NCBI GenBank assembly: GCA_948567375.1
Contig: OX419762.1
Coordinates: forward strand, 5,772,001-5,836,000
Direction: 5' to 3'
Length of the DNA: 64,000 bases
Source of the DNA: Lunularia cruciata
Taxonomy: Eukaryota > Streptophyta > Marchantiopsida > Lunulariales > Lunulariaceae
Shown here: positions 1-11,700 of the stretch, piece by piece
Numbering within the stretch: position 1 is the first letter of the stretch
Layout: each line of letters opens with the position of its first letter
The notes under the pieces: generated by a model
Databases searched by the model: none
Seen by the model: the letters and a program-made list of their open reading frames with translations, nothing else
Told to the model about the DNA's origin: nothing
Made by a program: the position numbers and the translations under genes

Positions 1-184
1 AGTTGTAGCTCATTGACATATCACCAATCCATATACCTAATTTAAGGGCGTAGCTCCCATTGAGAGGATCTTCTTTGTTATATTATAAAGACAATGTGCT
101 CCTTTGGGACATTGGAGTTTCTTTAGAGTTCCAACCTTGTGTGCTTTTGGAGTTCCAATCCTGTGTGCTTCTTGGGCTATTACA
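1..184 (+). repeat. K-family LTR, 3' part (5' LTR of element B)
   Basis: Matches the last part of the LTRs at 301-871 and 44248-44815: the paired 'atatcaccaatccat' segments, the 'ataaagacaa' segment after a TATA-like stretch, and an end in 'ttaca' directly before a primer site. The LTR start lies outside the window. Confidence 0.8.
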
Positions 185-185
185 A

Positions 186-197
186 TGGTATTAGAGT
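186..197 (+). other. Primer binding site of element B (tRNA-iMet type)
   Basis: tggtattagagt begins 2 bases after the LTR end. It fits the plant initiator-Met primer site TGGTATCAGAGC except for two C-to-T changes. Confidence 0.75.
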
Positions 198-300
198 AGA
201 TGCTCTAATCTAAATGCGTGGATCATTTGCTTAGAGAATAGAAGCTATTGAGATTGAGTAATTTTGAGGGTAGAAAGAGTAGTATAGATTGCAAGGTTGG

Positions 301-871
301 TGTAATACCATTAGTTGTACCTATTATCTAGAGATGTAAATTGGCTTGGTAATATCTTGAAAGATGTTATAGATGATGGTCTAAGTAGATCAGGTAGAGG
401 TGTCACCAAAAGAGTACTTCCACTAATATGGTAGAGGTCAAGTACACATTGAAAACTTTAGAGCTAACTTTGGAGGTCTAAATGGATGAATTAGGCCTTG
501 AAAATGAAAGATTATTATCAATACAAGGAAAATTCATTGCCTTCTCTCCTCCTTTTTTGTCTCATCAAGAGCTTTCCAATGGTACCTCACCTATATTGTT
601 CCAAACTTCCTCCAAGAAGATTCTCCAAAGATTCTCTTTGGTCAAAAAAAATTTGACCAACCAAAAAGGACTAAGATCCATATGTCACCAATCCATGCAA
701 CTAATCTAAGGGTGGAGGTTGCAAACATATCACCAATCCATATATCTAATCCATGGGTGGAGCTCACTTTGAATGGATTTTCTTTGCTATACAATAAAGA
801 CAAGGTGTCCTTTGGAGCATCAAAGTATTGGGGGATGAATCCTTGTGTTCTCTTGTACTTGAAACATTTTA
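301..871 (+). repeat. 5' LTR of element A (K family)
   Basis: Starts 'tgtaatacca' right after the GTTGG target copy and ends before the primer site. It matches the 3' LTR (8108-8762) and the solo LTR at 44248-44815 along its length. It contains the motif 'tatacaataaagac', equivalent to the TATA-like stretch of the other copies. Confidence 0.85.
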
Positions 872-872
872 A

Positions 873-884
873 TGGTATTAGAGT
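873..884 (+). other. Primer binding site of element A (tRNA-iMet type)
   Basis: tggtattagagt directly after the 5' LTR. It differs from the usual initiator-Met primer site by C-to-T changes, as in element B. Confidence 0.75.
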
Positions 885-1238
885 AGGTATTTTAATTCAA
901 GAGAATGATCACCTCTCTTGGAGGAACACAAGCTATTGAGACTACGTATTTTTTAGAGAAGAAAACATGGTGCAATTGATAGATTGGGAATGTTCTAGAA
1001 AGGAGATGGGATAGATTCTTCTAAAAGATAATTTCCTACACCCCTCTTTCAATTCTTGAATCCATTTTACATCATCATTATGTACATCTAGTGTGAGAAA
1101 GTGAGAGTATATCTTGTTTACTATTTTGGAACAAAGTTCACGGACATAGTAATGAATTTTCCAAACCTGGTGATTCTACCTTTGGTGATATATGATAGAG
1201 AGTGAGATTTGACAATCTACATTCTATGATGATGCAAT

Positions 1239-2737
1239 TGTGAGAACCCAACAAGTATCACTTTTGTGGTAATCAATAAGTAACATTTCGTAAGATACTA
1301 GTTGGAAGAAGTCAAATATGAAGTAAATAGTAATAAATCAGCTCTTCTTGATTTCTTCTTTAATCTCTTGGGTAGAAAACCACATCTAGAAAAGCATAAC
1401 AAGTGCTAAACCCGTAATCTTGTCCCAAATTAACAACACTCATAATCAAAATTCTTCAAATACTTTCTAAATCAATATTGATTGTGATGATTCAATTTCC
1501 CAAAGAAGGCCACAAAACCACACTTCACCACAAAACAAATTTGCCTTGTAATTTTGATCCACCTCTCCATTTAAGGCACAACTTCCTCAATCAGAGTTAC
1601 TTTGCAGCAATCTAGCACTACAATCACAAATGCAAAATACTATCAACATAATGATTCCTCACAAATTTGTCAAGGCATTGCTTCAATTGCTATCCACTCA
1701 AGATCAAACACATTAAAATGAACTTTAGCGCTATAGAATCCAACATTTGACACTCACTAATTGCAATTTGAACTTCTCCAAACACTCACAACCACAGCCA
1801 CAGGATTGATACTCAAAATTAAGCTTAAATGATGAGCATTGAGTTATAGCACTTTGCTTTACTCAACTTTGAAAATATGAATATTGAATAAAAATCCTCA
1901 CTATGAAAGCTTCCTATAAATAGGTAGAGCAATCAACAATTATCTAAACTACCTTAATCACTCCTTAACAATCTCTAGATCCAAATCAACACTTTATCTC
2001 TTCAAAATTACATCTTTAGACCTCAATCAATTACTTCCTAATCCAATCTAATGTCTACTTCTACCTTGGCTTCTACAACCAATGTAACTACAATCTTCTC
2101 CTACCCTTTGGACTTATCTACAACTTCTTCTTCTTCTATCACATCTTTAGTCTGCACTACAAATGAAGTCATGAATATCCTAATTATACCCTCTTTTCCT
2201 ATTCTAACTTCCTCATATGCCTTTGGTAATTCACCCAAAGTCACATGCATCTGATGTTTGACTACCTTGGATCAGGTCACCTCCAACCTAAGGTGAAGTA
2301 GATTCTATACTCAAAGTATTGGACTACTCCAAAAAATTCCAATGCTTGCAACTTCAGCTACATACCTTCAAACTTTGTGATTTGGATGGCAATAAAAAGC
2401 CCAAAAAGAGACGCTTCTAACAAGATATAGCAAACACAATTTGGACATGTGGTCATTAAGATATAGATTCCATAGTAATCTTGACCTCCAATTTTCATTC
2501 CAATACAAAGTATCCTTGGATCGGATTGTGACTCCTCCAAAACCAAAGTAACTCAAATTGGATTGGTTTTTCATCATTGGATCAGATTCTATATCAGTGG
2601 ATCTGATTCCTTCTTCATTATTCCTACCTAGACTTATATGGACTTAACCTATGTACTAACTCTTTTTCTCAAACTTCCATTTCTAATAACTAATATTACT
2701 TTCAGCTCTACCAAAAACAAAGAATGCAGATACTTTA
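1239..2737 (-). repeat. Family G solo LTR (short form) inserted in element A
   Basis: The left end 'tgtgagaaccc' is the reverse complement of the family G LTR end. The right end 'aatgcagatacttta' is a decayed reverse complement of the LTR start. Flanks GCAAT (1234-1238) and TCAAT (2738-2742) are a target duplication with one change, and A's leader resumes after it in register with B. At about 1.5 kb it is near the short LTR of element C (1.8-2.1 kb), not the 3.8-kb form. No open LTR reading frame survives, only Ser/Thr-rich low-complexity fragments. It is the oldest looking G copy here. Confidence 0.8.
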
Positions 2738-3009
2738 TCAATGGATCTAAACATAATAATTTTTTCCCTTTCAACATTCAAGTAGAAATCAGTTACATTG
2801 TTACACCAAAATTGATGTCTAGAGATTTCATAGTTTGTAATTTTGGTGAGGAATATTTCCAATGAGTGATAGTCTCTAAGGTCCCAATGGCAGTCCTAAT
2901 CATCCGTGTCCCTTCTTGAGTGATCATGTTAACTCTCTATTGAAGTAAGAAGTAGCACTTGAGCAATTACAATGTGTATAAATCATGGAGCTATAGTTGC
3001 AAGACTTGA

Positions 3010-3945
3010 TGCAAGGAATGTAGGGGATGTTGAACAAGTTTCAAGAGATCAAGATGACAATGGAGGCATTGCAAAGTGAAATATGTACCTTCAAGAACAA
3101 TTATGTAATGCAAAAAGAAGAATCATCCCAAAACCTAATAATAGTGGCCAAAGTACTTGGAGAGTCACTCATGAAAAAGACACCAACCCCAATCAACAAT
3201 GAAGTCACATTGTTACTATAGATGAAAAAGACATACATCAAGCCCTACAAGGGATAATTTTCCATGGGAGTAGTAGCAAATTGGATTTCAAGAATGAATT
3301 AATACTTTCAATTATTCACAAACACACAAACACAAACACAAAAACTGATAAAACACTCACATAGTATGATGCTTAGGTATAATCAATGTTCACAAAAGGA
3401 AGAGAGATCATTTGGATGACAATGCAAGAAGGATTGTTGAATATTTTCCAATCTGTGTAGATGGCCTAAACTCGACTATGGGAGCTGAAGTAGAAGGAAA
3501 ACATACAAGAGTACATGGAGGTATTTCTTGATCTACAAGTTGCGATTAACCAATATGAGTCTAGTAGAAGCCTTTGATAATTCAAATGGGGTTAAAAGAG
3601 TGAATTCACCAAGAAGTAATGGTACAAATTCCTTGCATTGTTTTTCAAGCCATTGCATGTGCTAAGAGAATAACAAAAGTGCTTGGAGGAGGTGAAAGGG
3701 TTGTCTTGACTCAACACTATCAAGCTGAAACACCACACTTTGGTAAACCAATTCCCATAAAATTAGGCAACATTCATTTCCAAGACCAAGGAGCACGACC
3801 GCTCCAAGGACAGCATGGATGGGTAGAAAGGGGAGATGGAGTTCTATGAAGAGGAGAGGCTTGAGAAAAACAGTGAGTCATTATAATTGTGGCTGAGTTG
3901 GGCACATAACTATCAATTATCATACCTTTCTATAAGTCCATGGCC
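3010..3945 (+). pseudogene. gag remnant of element A
   Basis: Colinear with the gag remnant of B (9290-10240). It begins with a short charged helical stretch (MLNKFQEIKMTMEALQ...) and ends in a broken CCHC zinc knuckle near 3877-3925 (HYNCG, stop, VGHITINY), where the first and last Cys are lost and a stop sits inside. Gag would form the virus-like particle and the knuckle bind RNA. Multiple stops and frameshifts. Confidence 0.6.
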
Positions 3946-4149
3946 TTCATACAAGTGACCTTTGAACAACAAGAGAAAAATTGAAGATGAGGATGTTGAA
4001 ATACATCAAAAAATGAAGATCACTAGTAAATGTCCTCACGGTCTTATTGGCTCCATGGAGAAGAGTAAAAGCAGTGGGAGGAAGAGAATGATTGCACAAA
4101 GCTTGAGGAAAAAAAACATATAATTGATTTTCATAAATGGAGTTGTAGA

Positions 4150-4430
4150 AGACAATCAAGTGAGCATATTGATAGACCTTGGAGCAATAGAGAACTTATT
4201 GTCGTGCTCTCTTGCACTAAGGTTGAAGATAGAACTAGAGACAAATGAAAATGAAGAAGTAGAGTTATCTAATGGTTAGATAGAGAGGATTGAGACATTA
4301 CATATAAAAGTAATACTCTTTGTAGGAGAATATCAAGAAGAAATTGAGTAGCAAGTAATACAATTATCTCATTATGATGTAATGTTAGGCATATTGTGGA
4401 TGGACTACTAACCCCATGGTTGATTGGAGA
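4150..4430 (+). pseudogene. Aspartic protease remnant of element A
   Basis: One frame reads SILIDLGAIENLLSCSLA and further on HYDVMLGILWMDY. That is the retroviral-type protease pattern (LIDSGATHNFI ... YDVILGMPWL) with the catalytic Asp kept but the Ser of DSG replaced by Leu. Stops lie between. It would have matured the Gag-Pol polyprotein. Confidence 0.6.
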
Positions 4431-4559
4431 AACAAAATAGTGAGAACTAGCCAATGGAAGATCAATGGAGATAGAGAAAGATTGCAAAGGCAAGTATTGT
4501 CTCTCTATGCCTTAGGGATAACATCTATTGCTAAGATAGATAGATGTTTCATGAGTCTA

Positions 4560-5440
4560 ATAGGAGAAGTCCAGAGTGCACAACTTGATAGACAAATTCT
4601 TGAGAATTTGAAAGATGTGGTCTAAGTTTCAAGCTATCTTTCTTGGTGATTTACCCTTAGGATTACCACCAAAAGGAGAGTAAATCATAAAATTGAGATA
4701 CTTCTTGAGACAATACTTCCTTATAAAGCCCTACATTGACTATCAACTCATGAGTTGGAGGAGTGTAAGGCTCAAATCAAGGATATGTTATAGAAATCCA
4801 ACCCAACATATCTCCATACGGAGCTCTTGTCTTGTTTGTGAAGAAGAAAGATGGTATAATGTGCATGTGAATAAACTATTGAGACCTAAATCAATAAATG
4901 GTGAATAATAGATATCCATTACCTTGCATCGATGAACTATTTGATCAACTCAATGGGGCAAAATACTTCACTAAACTTGATTTGTGCAGCAATTACAACC
5001 AAATCAAGATCATGGAGGAAGACATATACAAAGCACTTTGAGTACCTAGTGATACTATTTAGCCTCACCAAAGTACCAACACTTTCATGAGTTTGATGAA
5101 TGACATATTTTTTCCATACTTAGATAAGTATGTTCTCATTTAACTTGATGATATCTTAGTCAACAACAATACAATGAAGAAGCACAAACAATATTTGTGA
5201 GAAGTCCTCCAGATTCTACAATAGAACTAATTGTATAAAAAAGTCTCAAAATGCAAGTTTGGCAAGTTTTTGATAGATTACTTGGAGCATAGAGTGAGTG
5301 CAAAAGGTATCTAAGTGTTAATAAAGAAAATAAAAGTCATTGAAAATTGGGATGCTCAAAAAGATGAGACTCAACTCATGAGTTTCTTGGGATTGATGGT
5401 GTTTTATCATCAATTTGCCTATTGATAGGTAGGTATTGGA
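4560..5440 (+). pseudogene. Reverse transcriptase remnant of element A
   Basis: Colinear with 10890-11770 in B. Recognisable pieces are the stretch around 4840-4890 (EKKDG-like), the SLYNQIKI block near 4990-5015, the 'PFGLTNAPATFM' region near 5055-5095 and a decayed FLDDILV at about 5140-5160. Frames change several times. Confidence 0.65.
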
Positions 5441-5539
5441 CTAGGATTTCTCCCAGGTTGCATAAGCTCTAATTATAGTACTTGGCAAGAGGAAGAAGTA
5501 AATGTGTGGAACCACACAAAAATTGGAAGATGCATTACT

Positions 5540-5990
5540 ACATGCACCAATTTTGTAATGGTGCATGTAACTTCCAATCAAGCTAACTAAAATGCATCAA
5601 GCATTGTGATAGGAACAATCCTATAACAATATTTCAATGAAAGATAGCATCCGATTGCATATTTCTCTCAAAAGCTATTATTGGTAAAGCACAACTATCA
5701 TACAACCAAATGAGAAGAGTTAGCTATTGTCCTTGTAACCAAACATTGAAAGCACTATTTTGGCAAGAAGACATTTGTAGTGGAGATAGACCACAAACCT
5801 CTAGTTTACCTCAAGACACAAAAGGATATATCTCATCATTGAGTAGAGTGGAGACAACGGTTCAACATAACAATCACATATGTGGAAGGCGAGAAGTAAT
5901 TTGTGGATGTATTCACTTGAATACCCATGGAACAAAATCTGGTGGTAGAAGTCAATATGAACCTAGAATTCTAGCCAAGGATTCTTATTG
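5540..5990 (+). pseudogene. RNase H remnant of element A
   Basis: Fragments match the RNase H of F: the HPIAYFSQKLL region near 5650-5680, the KHWKHYL region near 5745-5765 and DHKPLVY near 5785-5810 (seen here with one change). Frameshifted; would degrade the RNA of RNA-DNA hybrids. Confidence 0.6.
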
Positions 5991-5992
5991 CT

Positions 5993-7620
5993 ATGAAGAT
6001 TGACTCACAGATTGTAGGAGCTCAATCATCCAAAGTCGCAATCAATACACAAGGATTCATCTTTTGTGATAGCAAGTTATGGATCCCGGATACCCCAAAC
6101 TTAAGAACCATCATCTTAGCAGAATGTCATAATTCCACTATCGTAGGTCATGATGGAATGGACAAGACCTTTAGATGTAGTCAAATGCCATTATTACTGG
6201 CCCAAGATGAGCAACAATGTGATGGAGTATGTTTTGTGAGCCAGCCTGTCTCTCACTCAAGCTGAACCTCCAATGACTATTATGGTGGTGCACTATGGAC
6301 TAAGAAAGCAAGGAACCTCAACTCCATCATACTCCTCCAAGGCTAACACTCCAAACTCAAACCATGCTCACTAGAGAACTCAATAAGAGAGAGATAGTTG
6401 CAAAGGAAAGGATGATGAATACCTCCTCACCCCTAGTTTACATACTTGTAAACTAGTTACAAACCAAATTTACTAATTATTGGAGTAACTATAGTTACTA
6501 GACTAAAAATCAAATAAAGTCAAAAGGTCTAAAGGAATATCTATACTCATGGGAATATTCTCCTAAACATGTGGTCTTATTTTGATCTAACTACTAAGTC
6601 AAGGATTCCTTCATGTAGGACTATAGAAGAATCCAAAGCAAAAAGCTTGTGGATCCAAGAGTTCTCAACTCTTTTCTCAAAGCCAAACATCTAGGAATGA
6701 TACCAAATCAATACATTGGAATCCAAAACAGTGGTGCACATCCTTTCCATTTCCTCTAAAGTAAGGTCCTTTCTATCTTAGCTAAGACTAACTTTAGCTA
6801 ATCATGACTAATGTAAAACTATCCTTTATCTTTATGTAAAAAATATCTCTCAAGTACTTATAATACCAAACTAAATATCACAATAGCACCTAATGCACAA
6901 ATGAATATTATAATTTGAAGTTTCCTACTCTATAAAAAAATTAAACCTCTAATCAAGGTCTCATAGGACTCCTTCAACTCCTTCCTACACCTACACAACA
7001 TTCAGAGCAAGTCAACATGGATTTGGTTTGTGAATTGCCCAAGAAAACCTCAAAGGTTTGACTCCATTGTAGTCTTTGTAGACCAAAATCAACAAAATGA
7101 TTCATGTGTGTCCTACAACCAAGGATGTGATTGCTTCACACTTAGCTCAATTGTAATTTGTTGCAGTTTATTCTTACCATGGTTTGTCTTGAGTGCTCAT
7201 CATTGATCAGTGCACTTAATTCACTTGCTTGTTTTGGAGAACACTCTTTGGCATTTTCAAAACCAAACTTGTCATGTCCAAGGCAAACCATCCACAAACC
7301 AATAGATAAATAGACCAAGCCAATAGCACTATCAAGGATATGCTCTAGGGCTTCACCTTAGAGGAGCAAGAAAGGAGAGAAGCATTACTTCTACTAGGGG
7401 AATTTCCCTACAATAAATTCAATGAATTCATCTACACAAGTTACACCATTCTTTGTCATGTATAGAGAACACCCTTTCACAACTTCAAGTTTGGTAAAGA
7501 TCTACTTAGTGGCTACAAAAGTTGACACTATCAACACTTTTGTTTCTAGAGTCCAACAAGGTGTGAAGAAGGCCAAGAACAGGTTGTAGATTGCTCAAAA
7601 TTGATAGAAGCGATATATAG
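5993..7620 (+). pseudogene. Integrase remnant of element A, split by a D solo LTR
   Basis: 5993-6234 holds the zinc-finger part (ILAECHNSTIVGHDGMDKTF, close to the HHCC start LxxxHDSxxxGHxGxxKT). After the inserted LTR (6235-6912) the catalytic core follows with decayed DLVCELP and DFVDQ-type strands near 7015-7090. Compare 12470-12760 in B. Numerous stops. Confidence 0.65.
6235..6912 (-). repeat. Family D solo LTR inside element A integrase
   Basis: Reverse complement of the D LTR: starts 'tgtgagccagcctgtc' (LTR end) and finishes 'atgaatattata' (decayed LTR start TGTTACACCC...). It is about 678 bp, close to the copy at 56011-56702. A's integrase resumes directly after it with 'atttgaag', matching B near 12582. 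The flanks (tgttt / atttg) look like an eroded 4-5 bp target copy. Confidence 0.8.
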
Positions 7621-7629
7621 ATGCACATT

Positions 7630-8090
7630 ATAGGCACATGGAGTTCAATGTCAAGGATCAAGTGTGGTTGTCCAGAACCAACCTCATGTTAGTTGGCCAT
7701 TGTAAGCTTAGACCTCATTTTATTGGGCCTTTTCTCATCCTCCATCAAATTGGCACAATGGCCTATCAACTCGAGCTACTGCCACACATGAAGATCCATC
7801 TAATGTTACATGTTCCTTACTATGCTTATATGCATCCCAACCACCCCACTTTCCTTCCATACAAGAAGTTAAACCTTGACCAACACTCATTGATGGCATA
7901 AAGGAGTAAAAAGTTGAACGCATTTTCTAGAAACACATTTGTGGTACCCACCATCCACGTGTAGAATATTTTGTACATTGGAAAAGATATTATTATATGA
8001 GGCAACATGGGAACCAACAACTAACTTGACCCATGCACTGGTGTTAGTGCAATCTTTTGAGCAACAACTTTGCAACAAGAAAATTTTGTC
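7630..8090 (+). pseudogene. Integrase C-terminus and chromodomain of element A
   Basis: 7638-7901 is open: FNVKDQVWLSRTNL ... KLRPHFIGPFLILHQIG, the GPF/Y module that ends chromoviral integrases. After a frameshift, 7960-8070 gives VEYFVHWKRYYY and further Trp/His residues, a decayed chromodomain (compare VEYLVHWKGYLLYEATWE in B at 40129). A chromodomain steers integration to marked chromatin. Confidence 0.75.
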
Positions 8091-8092
8091 TT

Positions 8093-8107
8093 AAATGGGA
8101 GGAGTTT
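8093..8107 (+). other. Polypurine tract of element A
   Basis: aaatgggaggagttt immediately before the 3' LTR; the usual plus-strand primer position. Confidence 0.7.
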
Positions 8108-8762
8108 TTTAATATCATCACCTGGATATATTATCTAAAGGTGGAAATTGGCTTAGTAATATCTTCAAAGATATTATATATGATTGTCTAAGTAGATCAG
8201 ATGGAAATGTCACCAAAATAGTACTTTTACTAATAAGGTAGAGGTAAAAAATACCTTAAAAACTGAAGAGCCAATTTTGAAAGCCTAAAATGATGAATTA
8301 TGCCTCAAAAAATCAAATTTAGAAGAAGAGAAGGTAAAACCTATTATACAAGGAAGACAAGTTGAAAAATAGGAGGAGAAAATAAAGCCTTCAAACCTAA
8401 ACTCTTTGGGGGAAAAGGCATTACCTTCTCTTTTTATTTGTCTCAAGAGCTTTCCAATGATGTCTCACCCATGTTGTTCTCAGCTTCCTATAGGAAGATT
8501 ACCCAAAGATTCCTTTTGGTCAAACTTGTTTGACCAACCAAATAGGACAATGATACACATATCACCAATCCATACATCTAATCTAAAGGTAGAACTCACT
8601 AGCATATCACCAATCCATGTATATAATCCACAGAGGGAGCTCTCTTTGAGTGGATCTTCTTTGCTATATAATAAAGACAAGGTGCTCCTTTAGCGCATCA
8701 AAGTATTATGGGATGAAACCTTGTGTCTCTCTTGGGTTTTCTCATGTCCTCAAAACATTATA
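8108..8762 (+). repeat. 3' LTR of element A (K family)
   Basis: Begins 'tttaatatcatcacc', a one-base change from the TGTAATACCA start of the 5' LTR, and ends 'acattata' next to the second GTTGG target copy. It contains a TATA-like stretch tatataataaa near 8665-8674. Confidence 0.85.
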
Positions 8763-8767
8763 GTTGG

Positions 8768-11700
8768 GTGTTTTGGAGAGAGGATGTGATGGATTCTCAT
8801 GAAGGACAATTTCCAACACCTAACTTTCCTTTCCTCAAGCTTTTCCCATCAAGATTATATACATCAAATGTAAGCAAGTGAGGGTGTATCTTGTTTACCA
8901 TTTTGGAGTGGATTTCATGGACATAATAATGAATTTTCCAAAATTTGTGATTATAATTTTTTTGATATATAATAAAGAGTAAGATTTGACAATTTACATT
9001 TTGTTATGATACAATGGATTTGAATACATTAAATCTTCTTCTTTTCAACACTTAGATAGAAATCCATTATGTTATTAGATCAAAAGTGATATTTAAGGAG
9101 TTTGTAACCTTGGTGAAGAGTATCATCAACTAATCATAGTCTTTTAGGTCCCATTGGTAGTCTTGATAGTCCACACCTCTTCCTAAGTGATCATATTAAC
9201 CTTGTATTGGAGTAGGAAGTATATGTCAATATTCCATAGTGTGTACAAATCATGGAGCTATAATTGTAGGATCAAATGCAAGGAGTGCATGGGATGTTTA
9301 ATGAGTTTTGAGAGATCAAGATGACAATGAAATCATTAGTAGTCAAGTACATACATTTAGGAATGATCATGAAATGCAAGAAGGGAGGTCATCCCAAAAC
9401 CCAATGATAATGGCCAAAGTCTCTGTAGAGTCACCCATAATAATGACCCAAACCCTGGTCACTAATAAAACACTAACTTTATTGTGGGTGAAAAAGACAT
9501 ACAATATCAAGTCTTACAAGGATAATACTCCATGGGAGATGTGGAGAACTAGATCTTGAGAATGAATTGATACCTTTGATTATTCATAGAAAGGATCATA
9601 GATTGTTCTGTAGACATATTTGCATGTGAGTACTTGATTATTAAGCTCTCACTTGGTACAATACTTGAGAATGATCAATGTTAGCATAAAGAAGGGAGAT
9701 TACTTAGATTGAAATGCAAGAAGAGTTAAAGAATTTCTAATTAATAGATTCTATGTAGATGGCTTGAACTCATCTATGGGGGTTGAAGCAAAATAATAAC
9801 ATCAAAGAATCCATAGAGGCATTTTTCTATCTATAGGTTTCAATAATTGATATTCAGCCTAACAAAAGCTCTTAACACCTTCAAATAAAGCTTAAAAAGG
9901 TGAATTCAACAAGAAGTGATGGTACAAATCTTTCCATAATTTTTGAAGCCATTGAGTGTGCTCAAAGAATAACAAGAGAATTTGGAGGAGTAGCACTTGT
10001 GGTGAAGGGGTAGCCCCAACAAAACACACTATTGGGCTGAACCACCACCTTTTGGTGGACCAACTCCTATGGAGTTGGGCAAACATTTGTTTTCAAGACC
10101 ACGGAAACAATTCCAAAGAGAAAAGGGACATGTCAAAGAAAGGAGACATGGAGTCCCTAGGGAAGAAGTGGCTTTAGCAAAACAATGATGTTGCTATAAT
10201 TACAATTGATTTGGGCACATAGCCATCAATTGTTGTGTTTGCTTCCCTAGGAGCTTTCAACCTCCATACATGTAACCTTTGAACAATCTAGAGAGATGAA
10301 TCAAGGATGAGGATGTTGAAATCACATCAGAAAACAAAGATCACCAATAAATGTTCCTTGTGGCCATATTGTCTCAAAAAGAAAAAAGCAAAAGTGAGTA
10401 GAGGAAGAGGACAGGTGTGCAATGATTGAAAAATATAAATGCATAATTAATTATCACAAAAAATTCCTTGAATCAAGTGAGAGTATTGATAGACCTTGGA
10501 GCTCTTTTTGTCTTGCTATGTTGCAATAAGTTTGGAGATGGAGCTGAAGTAGGATGAAAGGTAAAAAAATAGAATTATCTAATGGTCAGACAAAGAAGAT
10601 TGAGCCATTACCTAGAAAGGCAACACTCTTTGTAAAAGGGTATTAGGAAGAAATTGAGTGGTGAGTAATATGATTAGCTCATTATGATGTGATCTTGGGT
10701 ATGTCATGGCTAGAGCACTATAATCCCATGGTAGATTGGAAAAGGAAAATGTGAGAACTAGCCAATGGAAAATATTTGGAGATAAGATATGATCCCACAT
10801 GCAAGAATTCTATCTTTATGTCATAGGAGCAACAACTATAAATTAGAAAAATAGGTGTTTCATGGGCCTAATAAGAGAAGTATGGACCTAATAAGAGAAG
10901 TCCAAAATGCTGAACTCAAAGGAAAGCATTCATGACAATTTGAGAGATGTGGTAGATGAATTTAAGGATGTATTTCTTGTTGATTTACCCTTAGTGTTAC
11001 CACCAAGAAGGAGAGTAGATCATAAAATTGAGATCCTTCCAAGGAGTACACTTTCTTGCAAAGCACCATACCTATTTTCACCTATTTAGTTGGAGGAGTG
11101 CAAGGCTCAAATTGAAGATATGCTATAAAAAGGGTTCATCTAACTTAACATATCATCATATGGGGCTCTTGTCTTGTATTTGAAGAAGAAGGATGGAATG
11201 TTACAGATGTGCATTGACTATCAAGGTCTAAAACAACAAGTGGTGAAGAAGAAATGTCCACTACCTTAAATGGATGACCTATTTGATCAACTCAATGGTG
11301 CAAAGCACTTTACCAAACTTGATTTGCAGAGTGAGTTTAACCAAATCAAGATTGTAGAAGAAGATATATAGAAAAACTACCTTTCAAACAAGTTATGGTC
11401 ATTTTGAGTACTTCATGATGCCATTCGGCCTCACCAATGCACCGGCTACTTTCATGAATTCAATGAATGATATATTTTATCCATATTTAGATAAGTATGT
11501 TATCATTTTTCTAGATGATACTGTAGCCTATAATAGGACAATGAAGGAGTATAAGCAACACCTATGAGAAGTTCTCCACATTTTGTGAAAGAATCAATTG
11601 TACATCAAAATCTCAAAGTGCAAGTTTGGCAAGTCTGAAGTTTTTTACTTGGGTCATTGAATATATATAGAAGTATTCAAGTTTTAACAAATAAAATAGA

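Larger units (their letters stand above)
301..8762 (+). mobile_element. Element A: complete but dead K-family chromovirus
   Basis: Flanked by a perfect 5-bp target duplication GTTGG (296-300 and 8763-8767) lying in the leader of element B. LTRs are 301-871 and 8108-8762; the primer site starts at 873 and the polypurine tract is at 8093-8107. Domain order is gag, protease, reverse transcriptase, RNase H, integrase, chromodomain, which defines a chromovirus. The interior is broken by a family G solo LTR (1239-2737) and a family D solo LTR (6235-6912), and by many stops. A is nested in a member of its own family. Confidence 0.9.

Noticed and set aside
1-871. Tandem LTR repeat or unequal crossing-over between 1-184 and 301-871
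   Set aside because: The GTTGG duplication at 296-300 and 8763-8767 shows a simple insertion of A in B's leader.
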